A DNA stretch of 64,000 nt. It comes from Leeuwenhoekiella blandensis MED217 (GTDB lineage Bacteria; Bacteroidota; Bacteroidia; Flavobacteriales; Flavobacteriaceae). The notes beneath the pieces were generated by a model, which saw only the letters and a list, made by a program, of their open reading frames with translations, did not search any database and was not told the origin of the DNA. Both the position numbers and the translations under genes were made by a program. This document shows positions 17,577 to 26,591 of this stretch, one piece after another (position 1 is the first letter of the stretch; every line of letters begins with the position of its first letter). The stretch lies in contig NZ_CH672395.1 in assembly GCF_000152985.1 (NCBI RefSeq), positions 3,817,823 through 3,881,822 of the forward strand, written 5' to 3'.

Positions 17577-18911
17577 ATGATGAATTGGGAGCATTTACTA
17601 TCCTTAAAAAGACAAGGCGATACCGCCAAAAGACTACGTATAGAACAGGACGACACGCGCCTGGGTTTTGAAGTTGATTATGACCGTATTATCTTTTCGG
17701 CGCCTTTTAGAAGCTTGCAAGACAAGACCCAAGTCATCCCACTTTCTAAAACCGATTTTGTTCACACGCGCTTAACACACAGTCTCGAAGTCTCAGTTGT
17801 GGGACGCTCGTTAGGACGTATGGTGGGCAAAAAACTGTTAGAAAAATACCCGCACCTCGAACAAGTCTATGGTTACAAATTCAATGATTTTGGTGCCATT
17901 GTAGCTGCGGCAGCGCTGGCACACGACATTGGGAATCCGCCTTTTGGACACAGCGGCGAGAAAGCCATAGGCGAATTCTTTAAAAACGGCTACGGAAAAC
18001 GCTATAAAGACAGCCTCACGGCGAAAGAGTATCAAGACCTCATCAAGTTTGAAGGTAATGCCAATGGTTTTAAGGTGCTTTCTCAAAGCAAACCGGGAGC
18101 GCAGGGCGGCTTGCGTTTATCCTATGCTACTTTAGGCGCTTTTATGAAGTATCCTAAAGAATCGCTTCCGCACAAACCTTCTGATCATATTGCCGATAAA
18201 AAATATGGCTTCTTTCAGTCTGAACGAGCGCTCTTTGAAGATGTCGCTCAAGAACTGGGACTTTTAAAGCGCAGCACTACAGATGATGTAAGTTGGTCAA
18301 GGCATCCGCTTGCCTATCTCGTTGAAGCTGCAGACGATATTTGCTACACCATCATCGATTTTGAAGACGGTATAAACCTGGGGCTCATCCCTGAAGAATA
18401 TGCCTTAGAATATATGGTAAAGCTCGTAGGGCAAACCATAGACCGCAATAAATACAATGCGCTTCAAGAGACTTCAGACCGCGTGAGTTACTTGCGCGCA
18501 CTGGCGATAGGCACGCTTATTAATGAGAGTGTGGATACTTTTATGAAATACGAAGAAGAGATCCTTGCAGGTACTTTTGACCAATCGCTTATCGACAAAA
18601 GCAACTATCAGGCGCAAATAACAGACATCATTAACTTAAGCATTGAACGTATTTACAACAGCCGCGAAGTGATCGAAAAAGAGATCGCCGGCTATGAGAT
18701 TCTGTCTACCTTATTAGAAGCGCGTTGTCGTGCTTTAGACAATAACGACACGCATTACAATCAATTGATTCAGCAATTGCTAGCGCCCAATGATCATTCT
18801 GAAAAGAGCTTGTATGAAAACCTCATCCAGATCTGCGCTGAAGTCTCTACCATGACCGATGGTAAAGCCTTACGTAATTATAAAAAGATTAAAGGCCTCG
18901 ATGTTAAATAA
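17577..18911 (+). CDS. dgt: dGTP triphosphohydrolase (dGTPase, HD superfamily)
   Basis: 444 residues. It hydrolyses dGTP (perhaps other dNTPs) to the nucleoside and triphosphate, controlling precursor pools. Seen: FSAPFRSLQDKTQV near the N-terminus, the first HD-domain histidine region HTRLTHSLEV (about 63-72), the metal-binding HD pair in ALAHDIGNPPFGHSGEKA (about 115-132) and the later EAADDICYTIIDFEDGI helix. The ATG at 17577 is chosen because it directly precedes the conserved MNWEHLLS start; in-frame TTG-type codons further upstream add a non-homologous tail. The last 8 bases overlap the convergent dxs gene. Confidence 0.9.
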   Translation: MMNWEHLLSLKRQGDTAKRLRIEQDDTRLGFEVDYDRIIFSAPFRSLQDKTQVIPLSKTDFVHTRLTHSLEVSVVGRSLGRMVGKKLLEKYPHLEQVYGYKFNDFGAIVAAAALAHDIGNPPFGHSGEKAIGEFFKNGYGKRYKDSLTAKEYQDLIKFEGNANGFKVLSQSKPGAQGGLRLSYATLGAFMKYPKESLPHKPSDHIADKKYGFFQSERALFEDVAQELGLLKRSTTDDVSWSRHPLAYLVEAADDICYTIIDFEDGINLGLIPEEYALEYMVKLVGQTIDRNKYNALQETSDRVSYLRALAIGTLINESVDTFMKYEEEILAGTFDQSLIDKSNYQAQITDIINLSIERIYNSREVIEKEIAGYEILSTLLEARCRALDNNDTHYNQLIQQLLAPNDHSEKSLYENLIQICAEVSTMTDGKALRNYKKIKGLDVK

Positions 18912-20676
18912 GCGTTAAGTATGACGCTAATTGTGCTTTCAAGCTTTCAAAATCCAGACCCACCGAAGTCTTCAGTTCTTCGGTGGTTCCTTGTTCGATA
19001 AAGCGATCGGGAATTCCCAGAAGTTCGAGTTTGCCTGTGTAGCTTTGACGTATCGCTTCTTCAGCGATTGCGCTACCAAAACCACCGGAAACGACACCAT
19101 CTTCAAGGGTAATTATTGTAGAATAGTTACTGAAAACTTCTTGCAGCGCTTCAAGATCCAGCGGCTTGACAAAACCAAAATAATACACTGCAATTGCTTC
19201 GGGATAAACTTCAGCAAGCTGTAACGCCGTTTCCGTCAAGCTACCGGTTACCAAAACCGCGATTTTATCTCCTTCGGTTAACTTTTCAGCTTTACCGATT
19301 TGTAGCTCTTGAAACGAAGTTTTCCAGTCGATCGTAGTACCCCGACCGCGCGGATAGCGAATCGCAATAGGTTGTTCTAAACCAAGTTGTGCGGTATACA
19401 TAATATTCCGCAGACTTTCCTCATTCCGCGGAGCGAAAAGGATAAGATTAGGAATGCAGCGTAAGTAGGCCAGATCAAAAACCCCGTGGTGCGTGGCCCC
19501 ATCGGCACCTACCAATCCGGCGCGATCTACACAAAAAATAACCGGAAGCTTTTGCAAAGCCACATCGTGAATCAATTGGTCGTACGCCCGCTGTAAAAAG
19601 GTAGAATAGATCGCACAAAAAGCGACTCCGCCTGCGGCTGCGATACCGGCAGCAAGGGTGACGGCGTGCTGCTCGGCGATCCCCACGTCAAAAGCCCGCT
19701 CCGGGAACTCCTGCATCATATACTTTAACGAACTCCCGGTAGGCATTGCCGGCGTGATGCCCACGATCTTCTCGTTCTTTTTAGTCAACTCTACTAAAGT
19801 CAGCCCAAATACATCCTGATATTTTGGAGGTTGGGGAGTGGTACTTTTAGGATTGAGTTCTCCGGTTGCCGCATCAAACTTCCCCGGTGCGTGATAGAGT
19901 ACCTGCTCCTTTTCGGCTTGCTTTAGTCCTTTACCTTTGGTGGTGATCACGTGTAAAAACTTAGGGCCTTTGATCTTTTTCAGCGTTTTAATGATCTCCA
20001 GAAGCTTGTCGATATCGTGCCCGTCAACCGGACCAAAATACTTAAAGTTTAAGGCCTCAAAAATATTCTCCTGCCGCTGACTCCCGGTCTTTACATTGGT
20101 CAGGTAATTTTTCAAGGCGCCCACACTCGGGTCGATTCCTATCGCATTGTCATTCAGGATCACGAGTAAATTGGCATCACTATCACCGGCGTGATTCAAA
20201 GCTTCAAAGGCCATCCCGCTTGCAATAGACGCATCGCCGATGACCGCGATATGCTGGCGCCGGGTGTTTCCTTGAATCTTTGCTGCGATCGCCATACCCA
20301 AAGCCGCAGAGATCGACGTGCTCGAGTGCCCGGTCCCAAAAGCATCATAAACACTTTCTTCCCGCTTAGGGAATCCGCTCAATCCTCCTAACTGGCGGTT
20401 GGTCTCAAAAATGTCCCGTCTTCCGGTAATGATCTTGTGACCATACGCCTGATGTCCCACATCCCAGATGAGTTGATCATCGGGAGTATTGAATGCATAA
20501 TGCAGGGCCAGCGTGAGTTCTACCACACCCAGGCTTGCTCCCAAATGCCCTTCTTTGGTAGCGACAATAGCAATGATAAAACGGCGCAATTCTGCAGCAA
20601 GCGTATTCAGTTCTGCTACCTGAAGTTTACGTAAATCCTGAGGGTCATTAATGGTTTCTAAAAGCGGGTAACTCAT
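18904..20676 (-). CDS. dxs: 1-deoxy-D-xylulose-5-phosphate synthase
   Basis: 590-residue ThDP enzyme condensing pyruvate and glyceraldehyde 3-phosphate, the first step of the MEP isoprenoid pathway. It has the DXS N-terminal active-site region (GHLGASLGVVELTLALHYAF, about 41-60), the ThDP motif from GDASIASGMAFEA to LNDN, the pyrimidine-binding domain with the catalytic Glu region DVGIAEQHAVTLAAG, and a transketolase C-terminal domain. At 590 it is slightly shorter than the E. coli enzyme (620), as is common in flavobacteria. The -7 box TACCTTTG ends only 4 bases before the ATG. Confidence 0.97.
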   Translation of the reverse strand: MSYPLLETINDPQDLRKLQVAELNTLAAELRRFIIAIVATKEGHLGASLGVVELTLALHYAFNTPDDQLIWDVGHQAYGHKIITGRRDIFETNRQLGGLSGFPKREESVYDAFGTGHSSTSISAALGMAIAAKIQGNTRRQHIAVIGDASIASGMAFEALNHAGDSDANLLVILNDNAIGIDPSVGALKNYLTNVKTGSQRQENIFEALNFKYFGPVDGHDIDKLLEIIKTLKKIKGPKFLHVITTKGKGLKQAEKEQVLYHAPGKFDAATGELNPKSTTPQPPKYQDVFGLTLVELTKKNEKIVGITPAMPTGSSLKYMMQEFPERAFDVGIAEQHAVTLAAGIAAAGGVAFCAIYSTFLQRAYDQLIHDVALQKLPVIFCVDRAGLVGADGATHHGVFDLAYLRCIPNLILFAPRNEESLRNIMYTAQLGLEQPIAIRYPRGRGTTIDWKTSFQELQIGKAEKLTEGDKIAVLVTGSLTETALQLAEVYPEAIAVYYFGFVKPLDLEALQEVFSNYSTIITLEDGVVSGGFGSAIAEEAIRQSYTGKLELLGIPDRFIEQGTTEELKTSVGLDFESLKAQLASYLTLI

Positions 20677-20680
20677 AAAA

Positions 20681-20688
20681 CAAAGGTA
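20681..20688 (-). promoter_or_regulatory. dxs -7 box, nearly leaderless
   Basis: Minus-strand TACCTTTG (perfect TAnnTTTG) ends at 20681; the ATG begins at 20676, so transcription would start at or next to the start codon. Confidence 0.6.
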
Positions 20689-20772
20689 GCCGAACTTCCA
20701 GAAATAATTAGTTGGTCTTTTAAAAATGATACTGCAAAAAACTTTTTATCTTCAAGCTTTAAAACCAACCGC

Positions 20773-21228
20773 ATGGCGCTTATCGAACCTTTTGACGATC
20801 ACTATTTTATGAAAAAAGCCTTGCAGGAAGCCGAGACTGCTTTTGAGCTCGGTGAGATTCCCGTAGGCGCCGTTGTTACGGTAAACAACAGGATCATCGC
20901 ACGGGCACATAATTTAACCGAACGTTTACACGATGTGACCGCCCACGCCGAAATGCAAGCCATTACTGCCGCAGCCAATTTTTTAGGCGGAAAATACCTA
21001 ACCGATTCCACGCTGTATGTTACGCTTGAGCCTTGCCAGATGTGTGCTGGCGCCTTGTATTGGAGCCAAATCAGTCGAATCGTTTTTGGGGCGGCAGATA
21101 CTACCCGCGGCTATCAAAAAATGGGAACGCAACTGCACCCTAAAACGCAGGTAACTTCAGGCATTATGGAAACTGAAGCTGCTCAATTACTGAAGCGCTT
21201 TTTTATCGAGCGCCGCAACCTCAACTAA
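20773..21228 (+). CDS. tadA: tRNA-specific adenosine deaminase
   Basis: 151-residue zinc deaminase that converts adenosine-34 of tRNA-Arg(ACG) to inosine. The catalytic signatures are present: HAEMQAI (His and proton-shuttling Glu, about 57-63) and PCQMCAGAL (the two zinc cysteines, about 86-94). Length and the N-terminal FMKKALQEAETAFELGEIPV segment fit TadA rather than cytosine or dCMP deaminases. It is followed after 17 bases by the DUF294 gene on the same strand. Confidence 0.93.
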   Translation: MALIEPFDDHYFMKKALQEAETAFELGEIPVGAVVTVNNRIIARAHNLTERLHDVTAHAEMQAITAAANFLGGKYLTDSTLYVTLEPCQMCAGALYWSQISRIVFGAADTTRGYQKMGTQLHPKTQVTSGIMETEAAQLLKRFFIERRNLN

Positions 21229-21245
21229 CGCTAAACACTAAACCT

Positions 21246-23150
21246 TTGAAAAATACCATTGCAGAACGTGTAGCCGACTTTTTAAAACGCTATCCTCCTT
21301 TTCAGTTTTTGGCCGCCGACAGCCTATTGCAAATCGCCGCACAGGTTCAAGTGCTTTATTTTGAAAAAGACAAGGCCATCTTTAAAGAAAAAGATACCAA
21401 CCACAGCATGTTTTATGTGGTTAAAGATGGTGCCGTACGCGTTTTTAGAACGGTAGACAATCAACCCAAGATCGCCGATATCTGTGATGAAGGAGACATT
21501 TTTGGTTTACGCCCGCTTATTACGAAGGAAGATTATGAACTTTCAGCTTCTGCCAATGAAGAGTCTATTATTTACGGGATTCCTATCGATCTGTTTTTAC
21601 CCATCGCATTAGCGCATAAAGAGGTGAGTAATTTTCTTATTGCCAGTTTTGCATCTAATGTAAGCGATCCCTACTCGCTAGAAGAAAGCGGCAAGCTGTT
21701 TACCGAATATTCTGTAGAGCGCAACAGTGAGATTTTTGACCTGCAAAAAGCACGGTATTCTAAAAATATACTCACCTGCTCCCCCGATACGACGATCAAG
21801 GTGGCTGCAAAAAAGATGAGTCACCGCGATGTAGGTTCTATTGTGGTAACGCACGAAGAAAAACCGGTGGGAATCATTACCAATCGGGATCTGCGTGACC
21901 GCATTGCGACAGGTGATTTTGACATTTCAGATTCGGTGGATAAGATTATGAGCAAGCCGGTGAAGTGTTTTCAGAAAGATCCCACGGTGGCGCAAGCCCA
22001 ACTGATTATGCTGAAAAACGAGGTCAATCACTTGTGCATAACCGAAGACGGTACGCCAGACACCAAGCTTCTCGGACTCATCACTGAGCACGATATTGTG
22101 GTTTCGTTTGCAAACAACCCGGTGGTCTTACTGAAAGAAGTAAAACTCGCCAAACGTACTAAACGCCTGCGCGATGTGCGACTTAAGGTTTCGCGATTAC
22201 TCAAAAAGTATTTAGATCAAAACCTTCCGGTATCTCAGATCCTCAACATTCTTAACGAGATCAACTATGCCATCGCCGTACGCGCTTTGGAGCTTTCGCT
22301 CTTAAAAATGGAAACACCGCCGCCGTGTAAATTTGCCTGGCTGGCTTTGGGAAGTCAGGGACGTAAAGAACAATTGTTGTTCACCGATCAAGATAACGCC
22401 ATTGTTTTTGACAACGTGCCTGAAGAAGAATATGAAGCGACCCAAGCCTATTTTATAAAGCTGGCGCGCATCACCACGCGTGCGATGCATAAAGTAGGTT
22501 ATGCCTACTGCCCTGCCGATATGATGGCGAGCAATCACCGCTGGTGCCAGTCGCTTTCTGAATGGAAAAAACAATACCACATCTGGATCACCGATCCTTC
22601 CCCGGAAACCCAGCTGCTCTCTGCGATCTTCTTTGACTACAGTTATGTTTTTGGCGATACACAATTGGTGACCAAACTTTCAGACAGTATTCTAGACACC
22701 TTAGATGCCAACCCGATGTTTTACCGGGTGATGGCCAAAGATGCTATTAGGAGTCCGTCGCCTTTAGGGTTCTTTAGACAGTTTCTTGTAGAAGAAGGTG
22801 GTGACCATAAAGATTTCTTTGATATCAAAGCACGGGCTTTAATGCCGCTTATTGACGCAGCCCGGGTACTGAGTCTTAATCATAAGCTGCGCAACATCAA
22901 CAATACCGCAGGCCGTTTTGAACGCCTTGCCGAACTGGAACAGAACAACAAAGAGATCTATGAGAACTGCTCGTATGCCTTTAAAGCCTTACTGAAATTC
23001 AGAACCAAGCAGGGAATTTTACACGATGACTCCGGAAGGTTTATTGAACTGGCAACTTTAAGCAAAGCAGAAAAGCTGAAGCTGAAGCGTTGCTTCAAAT
23101 CGATTCACGATATTCAAGAATTGCTCACCCTTCGATACAACCTCAAATAG
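21246..23150 (+). CDS. cNMP-binding / CBS / DUF294 nucleotidyltransferase-like protein
   Basis: 634 residues with four parts in order: a cyclic-nucleotide-binding fold (about 15-130), a pair of CBS domains (about 170-295; CSPDTTIKVAAKKMSHRDVG and VGIITNRDLRDRI), a DUF294 putative nucleotidyltransferase domain with GSQGRKEQLLFTDQDNAIVF (about 360-380, resembling the GlnD/GlnE GS-x-R-E-D-x-D site) and a helical C-terminal substrate-binding-like domain (about 480-630). It probably senses adenine nucleotides and transfers or removes a nucleotide on an unknown target. The start is TTG at 21246. The DnaQ-like exonuclease gene follows after 2 bases; this pairing is widespread in bacteria, often near acetate transport genes, which are absent here. 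Confidence 0.88.
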   Translation: MKNTIAERVADFLKRYPPFQFLAADSLLQIAAQVQVLYFEKDKAIFKEKDTNHSMFYVVKDGAVRVFRTVDNQPKIADICDEGDIFGLRPLITKEDYELSASANEESIIYGIPIDLFLPIALAHKEVSNFLIASFASNVSDPYSLEESGKLFTEYSVERNSEIFDLQKARYSKNILTCSPDTTIKVAAKKMSHRDVGSIVVTHEEKPVGIITNRDLRDRIATGDFDISDSVDKIMSKPVKCFQKDPTVAQAQLIMLKNEVNHLCITEDGTPDTKLLGLITEHDIVVSFANNPVVLLKEVKLAKRTKRLRDVRLKVSRLLKKYLDQNLPVSQILNILNEINYAIAVRALELSLLKMETPPPCKFAWLALGSQGRKEQLLFTDQDNAIVFDNVPEEEYEATQAYFIKLARITTRAMHKVGYAYCPADMMASNHRWCQSLSEWKKQYHIWITDPSPETQLLSAIFFDYSYVFGDTQLVTKLSDSILDTLDANPMFYRVMAKDAIRSPSPLGFFRQFLVEEGGDHKDFFDIKARALMPLIDAARVLSLNHKLRNINNTAGRFERLAELEQNNKEIYENCSYAFKALLKFRTKQGILHDDSGRFIELATLSKAEKLKLKRCFKSIHDIQELLTLRYNLK

Positions 23151-23152
23151 CT

Positions 23153-23818
23153 ATGCACATTCCATTTTTCAGTAAAACGCCTGAGCCGCCAGAATTCTAC
23201 AAGCAGTATGCTGCGCAATTCGCAAGCAAAAGCCTTCCCGAACTTGAGGAGGCGCGTTTTGTGGTTTTTGATACTGAAACTACAGGAACCAACGCGCGTG
23301 AAGATCGTATGCTAAGCATCGGCGCTTTAGAACTTAAGGGAAACAAAATAAGCTTGTCAAGCAGTTTTGAACTTTACGTGAAGCAAGAGGTGTTTAATGA
23401 AGAGGCCGTGGCCATTCACGGTATTTTAAGGGAGAACCGCAAGTATAAAAAAGTAAGTGAAGAAGAAGCCGTAAAAGCCTTTTTAGAATTTATAGGAGAC
23501 GCTATTCTGGTTGGGCATCACGTAGGCTTTGACATTGGTATCATCAATTATGCGCTCAAACGCCTGGGTGCTCCTAAACTGAAAAATAAATTTACAGACA
23601 CCGGAGTATTGTACAAACGCACGGTACATCTGGTCAATATCACAGATCCCAATAAGGTCTACACGCTGGATGATCTTTGCGAAGAATTGAATATAGCCAA
23701 GACCGACCGACATAAAGCCATGGGCGATGCGTATATCACTGCGCTGGCATTTCTAAAGGTTATGTCTAAACTAAAGACCAATAAGAAGTTAAAGCTGAAA
23801 CAGATCCTGCTCAATTAA
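23153..23818 (+). CDS. DnaQ-like 3'-5' exonuclease (DEDDh)
   Basis: 221 residues. The DEDDh exonuclease motifs are visible: DTETTGT (ExoI, about 42-48), a conserved H-x-GFD stretch in VGHHVGFDIGIINYAL (ExoII), and HKAMGDAYITALAF (ExoIII with catalytic His and Asp). The start at 23153 lies 2 bases after the upstream stop; a longer start inside the DUF294 gene is not needed. It is not the polymerase III epsilon subunit by length or context, and more resembles the stand-alone PolC-type exonucleases that accompany DUF294 proteins. Its last 8 bases overlap the convergent gene. Confidence 0.88.
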   Translation: MHIPFFSKTPEPPEFYKQYAAQFASKSLPELEEARFVVFDTETTGTNAREDRMLSIGALELKGNKISLSSSFELYVKQEVFNEEAVAIHGILRENRKYKKVSEEEAVKAFLEFIGDAILVGHHVGFDIGIINYALKRLGAPKLKNKFTDTGVLYKRTVHLVNITDPNKVYTLDDLCEELNIAKTDRHKAMGDAYITALAFLKVMSKLKTNKKLKLKQILLN

Positions 23819-24395
23819 AGTTCCCTGCATTCTTCAGCTGATGCGCTAATCGGTCTACATCATCAAAATATTTATAGTCAAACAACTCCGACTCGTTAAG
23901 CATTTTAATGATCTTTTTGGTGTACGGAACTTCAGCATCGGTGATCAATTCCTGCAAGTGCGATTCAAAGGTGCTGTAGAGCAACTGCAATAAGCGTGTC
24001 TTGATCATCGCATCTTTATAATACTGCATAAACTTCTTGCAACAGGATAAAAACAACTGTGGGTGAGAGATCAAACTATCTACAACCGTGTTGAAATAAT
24101 CGAGTACTTCAGGTCCGTGCATTGCTGCCACAAAATGCCGCTCGGTAACGATATCGTTTGCGGGTTTAAACAACCAAAGGTTGCTCTTTATGAATTCGGT
24201 ATAATCTTGCGTACTGCTATAGTACACATCCAGTCCCAGACCGGTACTTATGACAAAAACATCATGTCCGATAGCATTGATCAAGAAACGGTTGAATTGG
24301 CGCTCGGCCTGTGGATACAGTACCGGCTTGCGCTTAAAACCAACGTTTCTAAATCGTACCGAATGTAAGTTCTGTACTACTTTAGGGTGTAGCAT
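23811..24395 (-). CDS. conserved hypothetical protein, 194 aa
   Basis: Soluble protein, no signal peptide, with an N-terminal mixed region (NRFLINAIGHDVFVISTGLG) and a helical C-terminal half (FNTVVDSLISHPQLFLSC... ). I do not recognise a family. Its start overlaps the end of the ankyrin gene by 14 bases on the same strand, so it is probably the third gene of a katA-ankyrin-unknown cluster. A role linked to catalase or oxidative stress is possible from context only. Confidence 0.65.
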   Translation of the reverse strand: MLHPKVVQNLHSVRFRNVGFKRKPVLYPQAERQFNRFLINAIGHDVFVISTGLGLDVYYSSTQDYTEFIKSNLWLFKPANDIVTERHFVAAMHGPEVLDYFNTVVDSLISHPQLFLSCCKKFMQYYKDAMIKTRLLQLLYSTFESHLQELITDAEVPYTKKIIKMLNESELFDYKYFDDVDRLAHQLKNAGNFN

Positions 24396-24861
24396 GCTTT
24401 AGAAGGTTTTCTATTTGATCAAGACCTTGCATACGCGCATGGTCTTCGGCTTTTAGATCTCTTGAATCTCTAAGATCAGGATTGGCACCACGCTCCAGCA
24501 ACAGCTCTACGAGCTCTTTTTGGTTAAAGGTTGCTGCATAGATCAATGCAGTAGCCCCGTTAAAATTCTGCACATTCACATCGGCGCCCTCGTCGATCAA
24601 CAGCTTAGCTACTTCTACATAACCTTTAAAGCACACGCCCATCAAAGCCGTATTGCCCGAAGCATCTTTTGCATTAAGATCTGCCCCGGCAGCAATGATC
24701 GTTTTACTGATTCCCAAATGCCCGTAATAGGTCGCCAGCAATAAAGGCGTAGAACCACGCTGGTCTTTTTCATTAAGCAGTTCGGGGTGCTCTGCCAGTA
24801 AACTGGCTACGGTTTGCTCGTCTTCAGAGCGAATGGCATTAAATAGAGATTCTGATTTCAT
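24382..24861 (-). CDS. ankyrin-repeat protein (catalase-associated)
   Basis: 159 residues built almost wholly of ankyrin repeats: at least three good copies with the GSTPLLLATYYGHLGISKTI, GNTALMGVCFKGYVEVAKLL and GATALIYAATFNQKELVELL helices between about 35 and 135. No signal peptide, so it is cytoplasmic. It lies directly downstream of the catalase gene. In Pseudomonas and Campylobacter, ankyrin proteins encoded next to catalase are needed for full catalase activity, in the latter by haem delivery. The same role is likely here by context. A terminator-like hairpin stands between the two genes, so expression may come from read-through. Confidence 0.88.
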   Translation of the reverse strand: MKSESLFNAIRSEDEQTVASLLAEHPELLNEKDQRGSTPLLLATYYGHLGISKTIIAAGADLNAKDASGNTALMGVCFKGYVEVAKLLIDEGADVNVQNFNGATALIYAATFNQKELVELLLERGANPDLRDSRDLKAEDHARMQGLDQIENLLKHATP

Positions 24862-24893
24862 CTAGTTAAAATACTATATTTTTTCAAAAAAAA

Positions 24894-24924
24894 GCGAGGC
24901 AGCCTAAATTTTAATCTGCCTCGC
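24894..24924 (-). terminator. katA terminator or read-through attenuator
   Basis: 9-bp stem GCGAGGCAG (24894-24902) / CTGCCTCGC (24916-24924) with a 13-base AT loop, followed on the minus strand by a run of eight T. It stands 19 bases after the katA stop and about 30 bases before the ankyrin start. Confidence 0.85.
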
Positions 24925-24943
24925 ATTATCAATTTTCAATTAC

Positions 24944-26437
24944 TTAAACTTCCTCCGGAAGCACGTTAGAGTTGGGATCAACGCCGGTTTTATTAGCTTC
25001 AATAGCATCTTCTACACCTTTTCCATACGCAGGATCTGCCTTGTAAAAATGTGCTAATTGACGCTGTACGATCTCTTCTGAAACACCATCAAGTGCCGTA
25101 GCGATCGTTACAAACATACGCTCTTTCTCATCCTGTGGCATCAAACGAAACAGATCTCCCGGTTGCTTATAAATACCGTAAGTATCGTTCTCTTCATAGC
25201 GTTTTACGTCACCACTGATGCGCATAGGCGGTTCTTCAACTTCTGGAACTTCAACTGCACCGCCTTTGGAGTTCGGTTCATAATAAGCATCAGGATTACC
25301 AAAGTCGTTAGTAAAGAAACGCATCGGCCCGTCTTTGTGATAATGATTCACCATCGCGTTTTTAGGCGCGTTGGCCGGTAATGCTTCATAGTGCGTTCCC
25401 AAACGATAGCGGTGTGCATCGGCATAAGAGAAAATACGCGCTTGCAATACCTTGTCTGGTGAAAAACCAATTCCCGGCACTACATTAGATGGAGAGTAGG
25501 CTGCATTCTCAATATACTGAAAGTAATTCTCCGGATTCTCGTTCAGCTCTAGTTCGCCGACTTCGATCAACGGATAATCATCATGCGACCATACTTTGGT
25601 CAGGTCAAACGGATTGAACGGCAGATTTTCTGCTTCGGCCTCCGGCATCACCTGAATTTTCAATGTCCATTTAGGGTAGTTTCCTTCGTCAATGGCTTTA
25701 TACAGCTCTTCCTGATATTTTTCCCGAGTTTGCCCGATAATGTCCGCAGCTTCGTCGTTAGTATAATTCTTAATTCCTTGTTGGGTTTTGAAGTGAAATT
25801 TCACCCAAAAACGTTCTCCGTCCTTATTCCAAAGACTGAAGGTATGCGATCCATAACCATTCATGTGCATTGGCGTCATTGGGATCCCGCGGTCAGACAT
25901 CAAGATGGTAACCTGATGTAAACTTTCCGGAGAAAGCGACCAGTAGTCCCACATCGCTTCCGGAGAACGCAGGTTGGTTTTAGGATGACGCTTTTGTGTA
26001 TGTATAAAGTCGGGGAATTTATACCCATCACGAATAAAGAACACCGGGGTATTGTTTCCTACCATATCCCAGTTTCCATCTTCGGTATAAAATTTTAAAG
26101 AGAATCCGCGCACGTCACGCTCGGTATCTGCAGCGCCGCGCTCCCCGGCCACGGTAGAAAAACGAGACAACACCGGTGTTTGCTTGCCTACCTCAGAGAA
26201 CAATTTGGCACAGGTATATTTGGTGATATCATGCGTTACCGTAAACGTACCTTTGGCGCCCCAACCGTTGGCATGCACCGTACGCTCAGGAACGCGCTCG
26301 CGATTTTGATGCGCCAATTTTTCAAATAATTTATAGTCCTGCATTACTACAGGTCCGCGCTCACCGGCCGTTTGCGACTTTTGATTGTTTGCAACCGGAG
26401 CTCCGGCTGTGGTGGTCATTTTCTTTTTCTCTGCCAT
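24944..26437 (-). CDS. katA: haem catalase (small-subunit, monofunctional)
   Basis: 497-residue catalase that dismutates hydrogen peroxide. The essential residues are visible: distal His in [12 protein letters not shown] (about residue 56), Asn in [18 protein letters not shown] (about 129), and the haem-ligand Tyr in [17 protein letters not shown] (about 337-340). A charged, Thr/Lys-rich N-terminal tail precedes the domain and there is no signal peptide, so it is cytoplasmic. A perfect -7 box lies 32 bases upstream. The ankyrin gene follows. No peroxide-responsive operator could be recognised by eye. Confidence 0.97.
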   Translation of the reverse strand: MAEKKKMTTTAGAPVANNQKSQTAGERGPVVMQDYKLFEKLAHQNRERVPERTVHANGWGAKGTFTVTHDITKYTCAKLFSEVGKQTPVLSRFSTVAGERGAADTERDVRGFSLKFYTEDGNWDMVGNNTPVFFIRDGYKFPDFIHTQKRHPKTNLRSPEAMWDYWSLSPESLHQVTILMSDRGIPMTPMHMNGYGSHTFSLWNKDGERFWVKFHFKTQQGIKNYTNDEAADIIGQTREKYQEELYKAIDEGNYPKWTLKIQVMPEAEAENLPFNPFDLTKVWSHDDYPLIEVGELELNENPENYFQYIENAAYSPSNVVPGIGFSPDKVLQARIFSYADAHRYRLGTHYEALPANAPKNAMVNHYHKDGPMRFFTNDFGNPDAYYEPNSKGGAVEVPEVEEPPMRISGDVKRYEENDTYGIYKQPGDLFRLMPQDEKERMFVTIATALDGVSEEIVQRQLAHFYKADPAYGKGVEDAIEANKTGVDPNSNVLPEEV

Positions 26438-26468
26438 GATATCACTATTTTTTTGGTAATTTTCCTCT

Positions 26469-26476
26469 CAAAGGTA
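26469..26476 (-). promoter_or_regulatory. katA -7 box
   Basis: Minus-strand TACCTTTG, an exact TAnnTTTG, ends 31 bases before the katA ATG. There is no clear -33 TTG, consistent with activator control. Confidence 0.55.
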
Positions 26477-26591
26477 TCTAATGAGAATCCTGATTTTGTT
26501 AGAAAAGGATTAAAAGATCGCATCAAAGCATTATCAAAAGCTATTTAACTTTTGTTTACCATAATTTTTAACAATAATATTAACAACCTTA

